Program-made: the position numbers and the translations under genes
Shown: positions 1-10,472 of the stretch, piece by piece
How positions within the stretch are numbered: position 1 is the first letter of the stretch
How the letters are laid out: every line of letters starts with the position of its first letter
Origin: Desulfurobacterium pacificum
GTDB lineage: Bacteria > Aquificota > Aquificia > Desulfurobacteriales > Desulfurobacteriaceae
DNA length: 64,000 bases
Direction of reading: 5' to 3'
Assembly: GCF_900182835.1 (NCBI RefSeq)
Contig: NZ_FXUB01000006.1
Location: forward strand, 20,536 to 84,535
Notes under the pieces: model-generated
Seen by the model: the letters and a program-made list of their open reading frames with translations, nothing else
The model's database searches: none
Told to the model about the DNA's origin: nothing

Positions 1-363
1 AAAGTAAAAAACTATTCTTTCTCTATTTAAGGTTGTGTAGGCTTTAACTAACTTCATCGGTAGTTGATGTTTTTCAACTTTTTCCTTGCATATTTCAAGC
101 GCTTCAGTTGAGAATAACTCGTTTTCTGTAAATTTATTCAGGTCTTCTTCTGTTGCTTTTCTGAGGAGTTTGTAGAGAGAAGAGGGAGAAAGATTGAATT
201 TTAAGAGCGCCTGTTCGTCAAAGTCGTAAGTATTGAGGATTTTGACTATTTCCTCCCCTCTGTCTGTTTTTACTACCGCTTTTTCGTTGTAGTTGAGTTT
301 GATTTCTGAAGTAGCAAGTCCGGTTTTTTCTGTATCCATGTATTTGAATTTAGCTATGAACAT
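1..363 (-). CDS. PSP1-domain protein (YaaT/RicT-like), C-terminus cut by window edge
   Basis: I translated this by hand from the edge. The ATG at 363 follows a GAGGGC ribosome site, and the frame stays open for 121 codons to base 1. The protein starts MFIAKFKYMDTEKTG and, near the edge, shows KLVKAYTTLNRERIVFYF, which is the hallmark of the PSP1 C-terminal conserved region seen in Bacillus YaaT/RicT. In that family the protein joins a complex (RicAFT) that acts on RNA processing and phosphorelay; in Aquificota the role is not known. It lies 40 bases downstream of the O-antigen ligase gene on the same strand and may be co-transcribed with it. The catalytic or metal-binding part of the domain would lie outside the window. 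Confidence 0.75.
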   Translation of the reverse strand, partial: MFIAKFKYMDTEKTGLATSEIKLNYNEKAVVKTDRGEEIVKILNTYDFDEQALLKFNLSPSSLYKLLRKATEEDLNKFTENELFSTEALEICKEKVEKHQLPMKLVKAYTTLNRERIVFYF

Positions 364-403
364 TGTTGCCCTCGTCTAATTTTATTTGAAATAAATGTAT
401 GGT

Positions 404-1660
404 TTATTGGGTGGAAGGCAAATTGTCTTTTAGTTTTTTGATGACTGCAAAGTTGAATCCTAATAGGAAAAAGAGGGTGAATTGGATTTCTGCGTCGGTG
501 AAGTTATTTTCAAAGAAGCCTGCTAACATGAAGCCTAAATAGCCGAAAGAGATGATGGAGAGAGGAGGGAGGATTTTGGAAAACTTAAAGTTGAAGTATA
601 GTATGTATAGCCAGAATAAGAGGTAGCCTAAAAGTCCTAATATTCCGTATTTTGCCAAAAATTTAAGGTAGATGTTGTGGGTTTCGCCTCTATGGAAATG
701 GGCTAATTCTTTCTCTTTGGATTCAGTTCTTTTATAGATTTCTTTGAAGCTTTCTTCAAGGTGTTTAGCAGCTAACTGCTTTCCTTTTTCTCCAGCGCCT
801 ATTAAAAGTTGTAGAGGAGAGTATTCATATTTGAAGGCTTTGAGATAGGAGTTCCAGATGGTTAGTCTATCTATGTTACTCGCATTTGTTTTGACGTTAT
901 CTATACTTTCTAATCGGTGTTTGAGTGAGGGAATTGTTGTAACTAAGCCTATAGAAAGTAGTGAGAGTAAAGCTATAACAATAGAAATTTTTTTGTGTTT
1001 CTTTAAGCTGTAAAAGAATAGCAGGAAGAAAAACAGTCCACATCCAAGCCAGTAAGACCTGCTTTGAGTCAGGATAATACCTATCAGCGAGAAAATTGCG
1101 GTTAATGGGTAGAGTTTTCTGTTTTCTTTGAAACTGAGGAAAGTAAATAGCAAAAAGAGTAAATATAAAACGCCTGCTTCGGTTAGAGGGTTGTTTAAAA
1201 ATCCTCTTGGTCTTGTAGGTGAGGAGAATAGGTGTAAGGCGTGAATGTTGAAATGTCTGATGCTTTGGTGAGTGAAGGCTTCAAAAGCTAAGATAAGCGA
1301 AGAGACAATTGTGGATATTGAGAGGAGGGTCAATAGCAAGTTGCTGTTTTCTTTCAAAAACACTTTGAATGATATGAAATAAGAAACTAAATGGTGATTG
1401 ATATCCGTATATTTTGTAAGTTTTTTAAGCATTTCAACGTTGAAAAGGGAGCTTATGAATTCAGGGATAGTAAAGAATAGAAGCGGTTTAATAGGAGGAA
1501 GGGGAAATTGAACTTTGCTGAGCAGGTATATAAGTAGTCCTAAAATTCCGATTCCTGCAGCAACGTTGTCCAGCGCTATTGATGTTGGAAGGGAAATTGA
1601 GAAGATAATGGCGGAGAGGAATATTAACTTTTCTCCGATGGATTTAAATCTTTCCTTCAA
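404..1660 (-). CDS. O-antigen ligase / polymerase-like membrane protein
   Basis: A 418-residue, strongly hydrophobic protein with about ten predicted membrane segments and one large hydrophilic loop in the C-terminal half. The loop carries RGETHNIYLKFLAKYGILG, which matches the Wzy_C/WaaL signature (an R..H.N.yL...a..GilG pattern). Members join O-polysaccharide to lipid A core or polymerise O units in the periplasmic leaflet of the inner membrane. The start is a TTG at 1660 behind GAGGGAAAAGA, overlapping the end of thiE by 17 bases, so the two genes are probably translated together. The family does not separate ligase from polymerase by sequence alone, so I leave the gene symbol open. Other lipopolysaccharide genes lie at 7.4-10.5 kb and 41-47 kb. 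Confidence 0.75.
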   Translation of the reverse strand: MKERFKSIGEKLIFLSAIIFSISLPTSIALDNVAAGIGILGLLIYLLSKVQFPLPPIKPLLFFTIPEFISSLFNVEMLKKLTKYTDINHHLVSYFISFKVFLKENSNLLLTLLSISTIVSSLILAFEAFTHQSIRHFNIHALHLFSSPTRPRGFLNNPLTEAGVLYLLFLLFTFLSFKENRKLYPLTAIFSLIGIILTQSRSYWLGCGLFFFLLFFYSLKKHKKISIVIALLSLLSIGLVTTIPSLKHRLESIDNVKTNASNIDRLTIWNSYLKAFKYEYSPLQLLIGAGEKGKQLAAKHLEESFKEIYKRTESKEKELAHFHRGETHNIYLKFLAKYGILGLLGYLLFWLYILYFNFKFSKILPPLSIISFGYLGFMLAGFFENNFTDAEIQFTLFFLLGFNFAVIKKLKDNLPSTQ

Positions 1661-2273
1661 TCTTTTCCCTCAGCTTTTTTACGTTTTCGTAAGGGTCACC
1701 GCTTTCAAAGGCAGCTCTTACCACTGCTATGCCAGCAGGCTTACATTTAAGGACTTCGTCTACGTTTGATTCGTTGATGCCGCCGATTGCCACTACAGGG
1801 AGGGAGGAAATTTTTACAGCTTCACAGAGAAGTTTTGTTCCGGTAGTGGGGGCTGGATTTTCTTTTGTGGTTGTGGGGAATATAGGTCCGAAACCTATGT
1901 AGTCTACAAACTTTTCTTTTGAGGCTTCCTCTACTTCATTTAAGTTATGGGTTGAAAGACCTATTATAAAATGATTGCCTGCTATTCTTCTTGCAGCGTC
2001 AATAGGTAAATCTTCCTGCCCTAAATGGACTCCGTCTGCTTCAACCGCTAAAGCTAAATCCAACCTATCGTTGACTATAAATGGAATGTCGTGATGCTTA
2101 GTTGCCTCTCTTACTAAAGAGGCTTCTTCAAACATCTCTTTTGCTGTTTTTCTTTTCGCTCTGTACTGAATTACTGTAGCACCGCCGAAAATAGCTCTTT
2201 CTACTGCTTCGTAGATATTAAAGACGTTGAGATAGCGTTCGTCTGTAATTACGTATAGAGAAAAGTCTATCAT
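1644..2273 (-). CDS. thiE: thiamine-phosphate synthase
   Basis: This 209-residue TIM-barrel enzyme joins hydroxymethylpyrimidine diphosphate and thiazole phosphate to make thiamine phosphate. Family motifs are clear: LYVITDERYLN at the start, VIQYRAK for diphosphate binding, FIVNDRLDLALAVEADGVHLGQEDLP in the middle, IGLSTHNLNE, DYIGFGPIFPTTTK and VVAIGGINESN. Length is normal. It begins at an ATG 24 bases or so downstream of the tRNA-Val gene and overlaps the following membrane-protein gene by 17 bases. No thiamine riboswitch is visible in the short leader. No other thi gene is nearby. Confidence 0.95.
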   Translation of the reverse strand: MIDFSLYVITDERYLNVFNIYEAVERAIFGGATVIQYRAKRKTAKEMFEEASLVREATKHHDIPFIVNDRLDLALAVEADGVHLGQEDLPIDAARRIAGNHFIIGLSTHNLNEVEEASKEKFVDYIGFGPIFPTTTKENPAPTTGTKLLCEAVKISSLPVVAIGGINESNVDEVLKCKPAGIAVVRAAFESGDPYENVKKLREKIEGKI

Positions 2274-2294
2274 TAGGTTACCTCAAAAGAAAAA

Positions 2295-2369
2295 TGGTAG
2301 GACCGAGGGGTTTCGAACCCCTGACCTCCACCGCGTCAAGGTGGCGCTCTCCCACTGAGCTACGGTCCT
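2295..2369 (-). tRNA. tRNA-Val (anticodon GAC)
   Basis: The minus strand folds into a full cloverleaf. The acceptor stem is AGGACCG paired with CGGTCCT, followed by discriminator A and an encoded CCA. Positions 8-9 are TA. The D arm is GCTC...GAGC, the anticodon stem is CCACC/GGTGG with loop TTGACGC (anticodon GAC, valine), and the T arm is AGGGG/CCCCT with loop TTCGAAA. It lies between rpsT and thiE on the same strand. The 3' CCA is encoded in the DNA. Confidence 0.96.
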
Positions 2370-2403
2370 ACTCTTTTATTGTTGCTCTAAAAATATAGTT
2401 TAG

Positions 2404-2688
2404 TTATTGGGCAGCTGCAAATTTCTTTTCAAGCTCGGCAACGGCTTTTGCCACTTTTGATTGTCTTCTTGCAGCTTCGTTTTTGTGGATTGCTCCCCTT
2501 GCTGCAGCTCTTTCTATCCACTTCATAGCTACTTTAAGTTGCTCTTTTGCTGCTTCAAGGTTTCCTTCTTCAACAGCCTTGAGAACTTTCTTTGCTTCTG
2601 TTTTCATTCTTCTTACGTAGTACCTGTTTCTCTCTCTTCTCTTTATGTTTTGGCGAAGTCTCTTTTTAGCGGATTTTGTATTGGGCAT
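2404..2688 (-). CDS. rpsT: 30S ribosomal protein S20
   Basis: A 94-residue, lysine/arginine-rich helical protein that binds 16S rRNA early in 30S assembly. The N-terminus MPNTKSAKKRLRQNIKRRERN and the motif GAIHKNEAARRQSK are typical of S20, and the length is normal. It starts at an ATG with AGGAAATAG upstream. The tRNA-Val gene follows 34 bases downstream, so both may come from one transcript. The 111-base gap to the divergent bcp gene should hold promoters for both directions; on the minus side a TATAAA lies in the middle of that gap. Confidence 0.97.
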   Translation of the reverse strand: MPNTKSAKKRLRQNIKRRERNRYYVRRMKTEAKKVLKAVEEGNLEAAKEQLKVAMKWIERAAARGAIHKNEAARRQSKVAKAVAELEKKFAAAQ

Positions 2689-2799
2689 TCTATTTCCTCC
2701 ACCCTTGGATTGGATTTGACGGGGGAAAGTTTATAGCACTAATTCGGTAAAAGCAAGTGTTTTGGATATAATTCTGGAAACCAATTTCGGGAGGCTATT

Positions 2800-3273
2800 T
2801 TGCTTGAAGTTGGACAGAAGGCGCCAGAGTTTTGTTTGCCTGACGATACAGGTAGAGAACTATGTTTAAAAGACTTAAAGGGCAAATGGGTGGTTCTATA
2901 TTTCTATCCGAAGGATAATACACCTGGATGCACTAAAGAGGCTCAACAGTTTAGTGAACTTTTAGGTGAATTTGAGAAGTTAGGAGCTGTTGTTTTAGGA
3001 GTTAGTCCTGATTCGGTTGAGAGTCATAAAAAGTTTAAGGATAAAAAAGAGTTGAGGGTTACACTTCTTAGCGATGTAAATAAGGAAGTTGTAAAAACTT
3101 ATGGTGCGTGGCAGCTTAAAAAATCTTACGGTCGTGAGTATTACGGGGTTGTCAGAAGTACCTACCTCATAGACCCTGATGGGAAGGTAGCTTACGTATG
3201 GAAGAAGGTCAGGGCTAACGGGCATGCTGAGAAAGTGTTGGAAAAATTGAAAGAGTTAATTAATCAAAACTAA
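2800..3273 (+). CDS. bcp: thioredoxin-dependent peroxiredoxin, Bcp/PrxQ type
   Basis: A 157-residue thiol peroxidase that reduces hydrogen peroxide and organic hydroperoxides with electrons from thioredoxin. The peroxidatic cysteine lies in YFYPKDNTPGCTKEA, near residue 46. The usual PrxQ resolving cysteine five residues later is replaced by alanine/glutamine positions, so this looks like a 1-Cys member or one using another resolving thiol. C-terminal RSTYLIDPDGKVAYVW is also typical. It starts with TTG at 2800 behind GGGAGG, and a TATAAT at 2767-2772 probably serves as -10. A short gap leads to the outer-membrane protein gene downstream. Confidence 0.93.
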   Translation: MLEVGQKAPEFCLPDDTGRELCLKDLKGKWVVLYFYPKDNTPGCTKEAQQFSELLGEFEKLGAVVLGVSPDSVESHKKFKDKKELRVTLLSDVNKEVVKTYGAWQLKKSYGREYYGVVRSTYLIDPDGKVAYVWKKVRANGHAEKVLEKLKELINQN

Positions 3274-3294
3274 AATAAAGGGAGGGAAGTGGTT

Positions 3295-4092
3295 ATGAAG
3301 AGGTTTTTATCAGCTGTTGCAGTGCTTTTAGTTTCTACTTCAGCTTCCTATGCTATTACTATTGAGGGAGGAGCAGGAGGCTGGAAAGAAAACCCTACAG
3401 GGTGGATAGAGTATAAGAAGGATAACGTTTCTGGGACAGGAGTTTCTGCTACTACGCACGTTGATTTAAAGAGTGATTTGCACTTTTCCAGTAAAACAAG
3501 ACCTGAAGGTTGGTTTGCGATTAAAGGAATTCCTATTTTGCCGGATGTAAAAGTTCAATATACAAAGATGAAATTTACAGGTAGCGGAACACCAACAGTA
3601 AACTTTACGTTTGGTGATATTACGGTTAATGCAACAGACAAAGTGGACGCTGAATTTAGAGCTAATCAGGTAGATATTACTCTTACCTATGGCGTTCCGT
3701 TTGTTAAAGCACTTACGGCAGGAAAGATTGATTTAAACTGGGGCGTTAACGTTAAAGTGATAGATGGCTACGCTAAAGTTGTAGCTGTTTCTCCTATTAC
3801 CAACGACAAAAAGAGTGAATCAAAATCTGCTACTATTCCTGTGCCTATGGTTCACCTTGATGGAGTTATTAAACCTGTTGAAAAACTTGGTTTGGAGTTT
3901 TCAGGAAACTGGATAGGTTACTCTGGAAGTCAGTTTTACGACTTGACAGGAGAGTTTAAGGTTTATCCTGTGAAAAGACTTTTTGTTGGTGTAGGATACA
4001 GGTATCAGAGACTTAAGATTGACGATATAAGCGATATCTCTTCCGACATTAAAATAAAAGGTGCTTTTGCTGAAGCAGGATTTACCTTTTAG
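3295..4092 (+). CDS. outer-membrane beta-barrel protein (TIGR04219-like)
   Basis: This is a 265-residue secreted protein. The signal peptide MKRFLSAVAVLLVSTSASYA ends at residue 20, and the rest alternates polar and hydrophobic residues in beta strands, ending in a phenylalanine (AEAGFTF) as barrel proteins do for BAM recognition. The pattern resembles the small family of barrel proteins annotated as TIGR04219; the function is unknown. I chose the ATG at 3295 over the GTG six bases upstream because GGAGGG lies at 3281-3286. It sits between bcp and an aminotransferase gene, with only nine bases to the latter. Confidence 0.7.
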   Translation: MKRFLSAVAVLLVSTSASYAITIEGGAGGWKENPTGWIEYKKDNVSGTGVSATTHVDLKSDLHFSSKTRPEGWFAIKGIPILPDVKVQYTKMKFTGSGTPTVNFTFGDITVNATDKVDAEFRANQVDITLTYGVPFVKALTAGKIDLNWGVNVKVIDGYAKVVAVSPITNDKKSESKSATIPVPMVHLDGVIKPVEKLGLEFSGNWIGYSGSQFYDLTGEFKVYPVKRLFVGVGYRYQRLKIDDISDISSDIKIKGAFAEAGFTF

Positions 4093-4101
4093 GGAGTTTG
4101 T

Positions 4102-5265
4102 ATGAACAGCAAGGTTCGTTCTCTTAAAGCTTACCCGCAGGATAGGCTTAATAGAGCTAAAGAGGAAGCGAAAGCTAAGGGATTGAAGATATACGATTTT
4201 GGGACTGGTGACCCTAAAGAGCCAACGCCTCCCTTTATCAGGGAGGCGCTTATAAAGGCTGTTCCTGAAGTTAGCCAGTATCCTACTGTTAAGGGAAGAA
4301 AGGATTTGAGAGAAACAATTGCAAGGTGGTTTGAGAAAAGGTTTGGCGTTTCTCTGAATCCAGAACGTGAAGTTATTCCGACTTCCGGTTCTAAAGAGGC
4401 GATTTTTCACTTTCCTTTGGTTTTTATAGATATCGACTCTGAAAGGAGGAAAGTAATTTACGGGATGCCGGCGTATCCTGTTTACGAAAGGGGAACGCTT
4501 TTTGCTGGCGGTGAAACTGTTCCTGTTAGATTGAAATATGAAGAGCAGTTTCTATTAAGGCTTGATAAACTGCCTTCTTCTTTACTTGAAGAGACGGCTA
4601 TTGTGTGGATTAACTACCCTCATAACCCTACGGGAGCTGTAGCTTCTCTTTCTTATTTGGAAGAGGTTTACGGTATTTGTAGGGAATACGGAATTATTCT
4701 GTGTTCGGATGAGTGTTATACGGAGATTTACTTTGAGAGTAAGCCGCCGTCTTTACTCCAGGTTGGTAAAGAAGGAGCAGTGGTTTTCCATTCCCTCTCT
4801 AAGAGAAGCGGAATGACGGGTTACCGTTCCGGTTTTGTTGCAGGTGATGAGAAAATAGTTTCTACCTATTTAAAGTGGCGTTCTTCTTTTGGCGTTGCAT
4901 CTCAAGATTTCGTTCAGCAGGCTGCAAAAGCTGCGTGGGAGGATGAGAAGCACGTTGAAGAGAGAAGGGGGATTTTCCGTCGTAAGAGGGACGTTTTTGC
5001 TGAGTTGTTTAAAGAGTTGGGACTGGAGTTTGAAGTTCCTGAAGCGACTTTCTATTTCTGGGTGAAGCTTCCTGAAGGTGTTTCTGGTGAGGAGTATGCA
5101 GTTCATCTGCTTAACTACGGAATAGTTGTTTCGCCGGGTGAATTCTTCGGTGAGGGTGGAGAGGGTTTTTTCAGAATTGCGCTCGTTCCGACTGTTGAGG
5201 AGTGTAAGGAAGCTGCTGTGCTGTGGAAAAAAGCCCATGAAGATTTTATGAGGAAGAGAAATTGA
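4102..5265 (+). CDS. PLP-dependent aminotransferase, class I/II (DapC/DapL-like)
   Basis: A 387-residue fold-type I aminotransferase. Visible motifs are YDFGTGDPKEPTPP near residue 32, TSGSKEAIFHF (cofactor phosphate site), NYPHNPTGA, CSDECYTEIYF with the aspartate that binds the pyridine nitrogen, and SLSKRSGMTGYRSGF, whose lysine forms the Schiff base. Proteins of this subgroup are often annotated as succinyl- or LL-diaminopimelate aminotransferase in Aquificota, which would place it in lysine and peptidoglycan precursor synthesis. The exact substrate cannot be read from the sequence. The next gene, exbD, overlaps its stop by four bases. Confidence 0.85.
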   Translation: MNSKVRSLKAYPQDRLNRAKEEAKAKGLKIYDFGTGDPKEPTPPFIREALIKAVPEVSQYPTVKGRKDLRETIARWFEKRFGVSLNPEREVIPTSGSKEAIFHFPLVFIDIDSERRKVIYGMPAYPVYERGTLFAGGETVPVRLKYEEQFLLRLDKLPSSLLEETAIVWINYPHNPTGAVASLSYLEEVYGICREYGIILCSDECYTEIYFESKPPSLLQVGKEGAVVFHSLSKRSGMTGYRSGFVAGDEKIVSTYLKWRSSFGVASQDFVQQAAKAAWEDEKHVEERRGIFRRKRDVFAELFKELGLEFEVPEATFYFWVKLPEGVSGEEYAVHLLNYGIVVSPGEFFGEGGEGFFRIALVPTVEECKEAAVLWKKAHEDFMRKRN

Positions 5266-5643
5266 AGTTAAGGGAAAATAAGAAGTCACTTATTGCTGAT
5301 ATTAACCTTTCTCCTATTCTGGACTTATCCCTTATGCTTGTTATCTTTCTTGCCGTTACAACCGAGTTTATTTCTGGTGGAGAGATAAAGGTTCAGGTTC
5401 CAAAGGGCGGTGCAGCTGTTGAGAGCACTGCAGGAATAGTGAAGGTTGTTATGGATAAGTGGGGAAAAATCTATTTTAAAGGGAAGGTTTATACCGACCC
5501 TGTAAAACTTGCTTCTGTTCTTCCAAAGGATAAAAAGATTTTTATTAAGGCTGATAAGGATACGCCTTACAGGTACGTTTTTACTCTTTTGGACGTTTTG
5601 AGAAAGAGCGGTATTAAGAAAGTTGCTCTTGTGGGTCAGAGAG

Positions 5644-5651
<8 letters not shown>
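5262..5651 (+). CDS. exbD: ExbD/TolR-family biopolymer transport protein
   Basis: A 129-residue inner-membrane protein. It has a short cytoplasmic N-terminus, one membrane helix (ILDLSLMLVIFLAVTTEFI) whose aspartate is the proton-pathway residue of the family, and a periplasmic domain ending KSGIKKVALVGQRVE. ExbD/TolR works with an ExbB/TolQ channel to power outer-membrane import or Tol-Pal constriction. No exbB/tolQ or tonB/tolA gene is present in the window, so the partner must be elsewhere. The start is a TTG overlapping the upstream stop. The helix occupies about residues 18-40. Confidence 0.88.
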
Positions 5652-7390
<1,739 letters not shown>

Positions 7391-7395
7391 TTTTT

Positions 7396-7419
7396 CTCCC
7401 CCTTTAGGGGGGAGTTTTT
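7396..7419 (+). terminator. rho-independent terminator after eno
   Basis: CTCCCCC pairs with GGGGGAG around a five-base loop, followed by TTTTTA. It lies five bases after the eno stop. The hairpin also covers the last codons and the stop (7404-7406) of the convergent lpxL gene, whose final Pro-Pro is encoded by the stem. On the minus side there is no T tract, so it acts only on eno. Confidence 0.85.
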
Positions 7420-8267
7420 AAAAACTCTTTGAATTCGGGGGAATTTTTCCACCTGTTGTGGAACCAGAACCACTGTTCTGGATGTTTCTTTACGGCTTTT
7501 TCTATCTCTTTCGTGTATAGAACAGTTAGTTCTTCTACCGATTTGTTTTCTGGATAGATGGGGCTTCCGATTTCTATTCTGTATCTGTTTTTATCCGTTA
7601 CAAAACAAAAGGCAGGTATTACAGGTTTTCCTGTCTTTATACTGAGTATGGCTGCACCTTTGTTGGTATAGGTTTTTCTCCCCAAAAATTCTGTGAGGAC
7701 GCCTTCTTTGACTTTTGGTCTCTGGTCAAGGAGTATTCCTACGTATCTTCCTCTTTTCAGGTCTTTTACCATCTCTATGACGTTACCGGTTGGTATGACT
7801 TTTGTTCCCCATTTCTGACGGATACTGTTGATGAGGGCGTCAACTTTTTTGTTTTTCATTGGCTTTGCTATAACTGATAGTTTTCCGCCCGATTTTACGG
7901 AAAAGTAAGCACCCATCAGTTCCCAGTTGCCTATGTGGGCTGTAAGGAGGATGCCGCCGCCGGGGGGGATTTTTTCAAGGGGGCATTCTTCTACAAGAGA
8001 TGAGAGTTCTTCAAAGGAATATTTTTGTGAACGGAAAAAGTCTATGGAACACCTGACGAAGTTCTGCAGGCTTTTTATGCCTATTGACGCCGGGTATCCT
8101 GTAAATTTCAGGTTAGTTTCTGTTACCTTTTTTATTCTTGGCACGTTGTAGGCTAAATTTGATAGAACATCTCCTACTTTAAATGCCGTTTCTCTGCTAA
8201 CGTTTTGTAGAAAGGAGAGACTTGCTTTCAAAAGCAGATACTCCAGCAGGTGCGATACCTTCTTCAA
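7404..8267 (-). CDS. lpxL: lipid A biosynthesis lauroyl/acyl-acyltransferase (LpxL/HtrB family)
   Basis: A 287-residue member of the LPLAT family that adds a secondary acyl chain to Kdo2-lipid IVA at the inner membrane. The catalytic H(X4)E motif is visible as AHIGNWELMG, then IAKPMKN, GILLDQRPKVKEG, and the C-terminal HPEQWFWFHNRWK, which is the Q.W..HrRwk signature of LpxL. The start at 8267 gives a family-typical amphipathic N-terminus but means a 71-base overlap with lpxK upstream. It is the last gene of an eight-gene minus-strand operon whose three final members (waaA, lpxK, lpxL) all act on lipid A. Confidence 0.92.
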   Translation of the reverse strand: MKKVSHLLEYLLLKASLSFLQNVSRETAFKVGDVLSNLAYNVPRIKKVTETNLKFTGYPASIGIKSLQNFVRCSIDFFRSQKYSFEELSSLVEECPLEKIPPGGGILLTAHIGNWELMGAYFSVKSGGKLSVIAKPMKNKKVDALINSIRQKWGTKVIPTGNVIEMVKDLKRGRYVGILLDQRPKVKEGVLTEFLGRKTYTNKGAAILSIKTGKPVIPAFCFVTDKNRYRIEIGSPIYPENKSVEELTVLYTKEIEKAVKKHPEQWFWFHNRWKNSPEFKEFLKTPP

Positions 8268-9303
8268 GGTTCTCCTCTTCAGCTTTTTCTACGTTTTTTA
8301 TGTTGTTTAGAAGAAACTCTTTCAGTCCGGAAACTTCCATTCTGAGAACGGGTACTTTAACGTCAAAGTTTATTTTATCGTGGATTTTTATCAGGTCTTT
8401 CTCTGTTGTTACGGGGTTTTGAAGTTTTGATAGCTCTTCTAATTCTTTTTCTGTGTAGTTGTGGTGGTCTTCAAAGATGAAAAGGTTTCTTATTTTAAAT
8501 CCCATTTTTATGAGCATTTCAACGAACTGTCCGGGATTTCCGATTCCGCAGAAGACGTCTATCTCTTTTTCGGGTGGTAGGGTTTTCTGGAAGTTTTTGT
8601 TTATCCAGTATTTGAATTCCTGACTGCCGAAAAAGATGGGTTTGCGGTAGGTTTTGAGGTATAGTTCAACGCTTTCAAGACGCTTTTTGCTTACTACGTT
8701 TGCTCTTGTTATTACGAAGGCATCTGCTCTTTCAAGCCCTGATAGGGGTTCTCTCAGTAATCCTAATGGTAGGCATCTGTTGTCTCCGAAGGGCTTGAAT
8801 GGGTCTATTGCAACTATGTTGATTGTGGGAATTACCTTTCTGTGCTGGAAGCCGTCATCTAATATTACTGCGTTTGCGCCGTTTTCTGCAGCGAATTGAA
8901 CGCCTTTTGCCCTGTCTTTGCTGACTACAGTAAAGTAGTTTTTGAGCGCGTAGACGGAAGCTTCATCTCCAAACTTTTTCGCATCAGGTGTGGCTATGGC
9001 GGTTCCTTTAAAGTTTCCTTTATAGCCTCTTGTAACGATTGCCGGGCGGAATCCGGATTCTTCTAAGATGGTGTAGATTGATTCAACTAAGGGGGTTTTT
9101 CCGCTGCCGCCTGCAATTACGTTGCCTACGGATATGACGGGAATTGGGAAGGAGGTTGAGGGGAGGATTTTCCAGTCGTAGAATTTGTTTCTTATTCTTG
9201 CAATTGCACAGTAGAGAATTGATAGTGCGAAAAATAGGGGGTATAGAAGGGCGTAAGCACCTTCTTTTTTAGCTACTTTCTTTCTTAACGTTTCTGCGTT
9301 CAA
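8197..9303 (-). CDS. lpxK: tetraacyldisaccharide 4'-kinase
   Basis: A 368-residue membrane-associated P-loop kinase that phosphorylates the 4' position of the lipid A disaccharide. Following an N-terminal membrane helix it shows VISVGNVIAGGSGKTPLVE (Walker A), TRGYKG, GDEASVYA and NAVILDDGFQHR, which holds the catalytic aspartates and histidine. The TTG start overlaps the waaA stop by four bases. The final 25 or so residues are low in family conservation and overlap lpxL; they may be a lineage-specific tail. The neighbours waaA and lpxL act just after it in the pathway. Confidence 0.94.
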   Translation of the reverse strand: MNAETLRKKVAKKEGAYALLYPLFFALSILYCAIARIRNKFYDWKILPSTSFPIPVISVGNVIAGGSGKTPLVESIYTILEESGFRPAIVTRGYKGNFKGTAIATPDAKKFGDEASVYALKNYFTVVSKDRAKGVQFAAENGANAVILDDGFQHRKVIPTINIVAIDPFKPFGDNRCLPLGLLREPLSGLERADAFVITRANVVSKKRLESVELYLKTYRKPIFFGSQEFKYWINKNFQKTLPPEKEIDVFCGIGNPGQFVEMLIKMGFKIRNLFIFEDHHNYTEKELEELSKLQNPVTTEKDLIKIHDKINFDVKVPVLRMEVSGLKEFLLNNIKNVEKAEEENLEEGIAPAGVSAFESKSLLSTKR

Positions 9304-10472
9304 TCGCTTTCTCCTATAGCCTTGAGAATCTTTTCCAACACGTTTTTCTGTTTAAGGTAGTTTTTGTGGATTTTTTCTGCAAGGTTTTCTCTTTCCGCTT
9401 CGTTTGATAGTAGTTTTTTTAGCGTTTCCGATATTTGAGATGCTTCTATTTTAGGTATTTGTAGCGTTTCCACGACGTCTTCAAAAGATTCAACGTGCTT
9501 TCCTACTATCACAGGTTTTTTCCAGGCTGCTGCTTCCACAGGGTTGTGCCCTCCAATTCCTTTTACGAAACTTCCTCCTATGACTGCTACGTCGCAGTAA
9601 GCGTAAAGGGAAGATAGTTCTCCTATAGTGTTTATTACGTAGAATTCTACATTTTCTTCAACCACTTTTGTCTGGCTGCGGAAAGTGGTTTGGGAAGGTG
9701 GGGTGGGGATTTTTCTATTGATGTGCCTTGGGGCTATTATGGTTAGCGGATTTAGACCTTTGGATTTGAGGTAATAATGGGTTTTGACGGCTAATTCTTC
9801 TTCGCCTTCGTGCGTGCTTCCCCAGAGGATAATTTTTCTGTTTCCTTTCACTGTTAGGGGCACTTTTTCAGGTTGCGTGAAGGCGAATTTTAGATTCCCT
9901 ACTACTCTGGTTTCTTTAAAGCCTAGCTGTCTGGCTTTTATTGCGTCTGTTTCGCTTTTTGCTAAAAAAACAGCGTTTGAGAGGAGTGGGAATATGAAGG
10001 GTTTGAATTTTTGCAGGCGTTTGAAAGTTTTTTCAGATATTTTGCCGCTTATGAAGTATACCGGGATATTAAGTTCTTTTGCCGACCTTAGAAGGGAAAG
10101 CCAGATTTCTGTTTCAAATATGAGGATTTTTCTAAATCTGCCTCTTTTCAGAAAAGACTTTGTGAGGGGATAGAAGTCAAGTGGAATTACTCTTGATGGG
10201 ACTTCAGGGAAGAGTTTTCTTGCTCTTGAGAGTCCGTAATCTGTAAAGGTGGTTATGGCTATTCTGTCTTTCAAAGTTTCTATGAGTGGTTTACATGTGT
10301 TGATTTCACCAATGCTGGCGGCGTGAAGGAGAATTCTGCCTCTGGCTTTTGGGGGAACAAAAGATGAAAGGCGATTTTTTAAAGATACGTTTCCTCTTTT
10401 TTTACTTTTAAGCTTTATCAATGGAAAAACTGGTATGGATAGTAGTATCAGTAAGTTGTAGAGCCAGAACAC
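9300..10472 (-). CDS. waaA: 3-deoxy-D-manno-octulosonic acid (Kdo) transferase
   Basis: This 390-residue GT30 glycosyltransferase adds Kdo to lipid IVA. It begins with a membrane anchor, and then shows ILLHAASIGEINTCKPLI with the family glutamate base, TTFTDYGLSRARKLFP, LIFETEIWLSLLR, ILWGSTHEGEEE and the nucleotide-binding GGSFVKGIGGHNPVEAAAWKKPVIVG. Length is a little shorter than Escherichia coli WaaA. The start is a GTG overlapping the queE stop by one base. With lpxK and lpxL downstream it makes a lipid A completion module. Confidence 0.95.
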   Translation of the reverse strand: MFWLYNLLILLSIPVFPLIKLKSKKRGNVSLKNRLSSFVPPKARGRILLHAASIGEINTCKPLIETLKDRIAITTFTDYGLSRARKLFPEVPSRVIPLDFYPLTKSFLKRGRFRKILIFETEIWLSLLRSAKELNIPVYFISGKISEKTFKRLQKFKPFIFPLLSNAVFLAKSETDAIKARQLGFKETRVVGNLKFAFTQPEKVPLTVKGNRKIILWGSTHEGEEELAVKTHYYLKSKGLNPLTIIAPRHINRKIPTPPSQTTFRSQTKVVEENVEFYVINTIGELSSLYAYCDVAVIGGSFVKGIGGHNPVEAAAWKKPVIVGKHVESFEDVVETLQIPKIEASQISETLKKLLSNEAERENLAEKIHKNYLKQKNVLEKILKAIGESD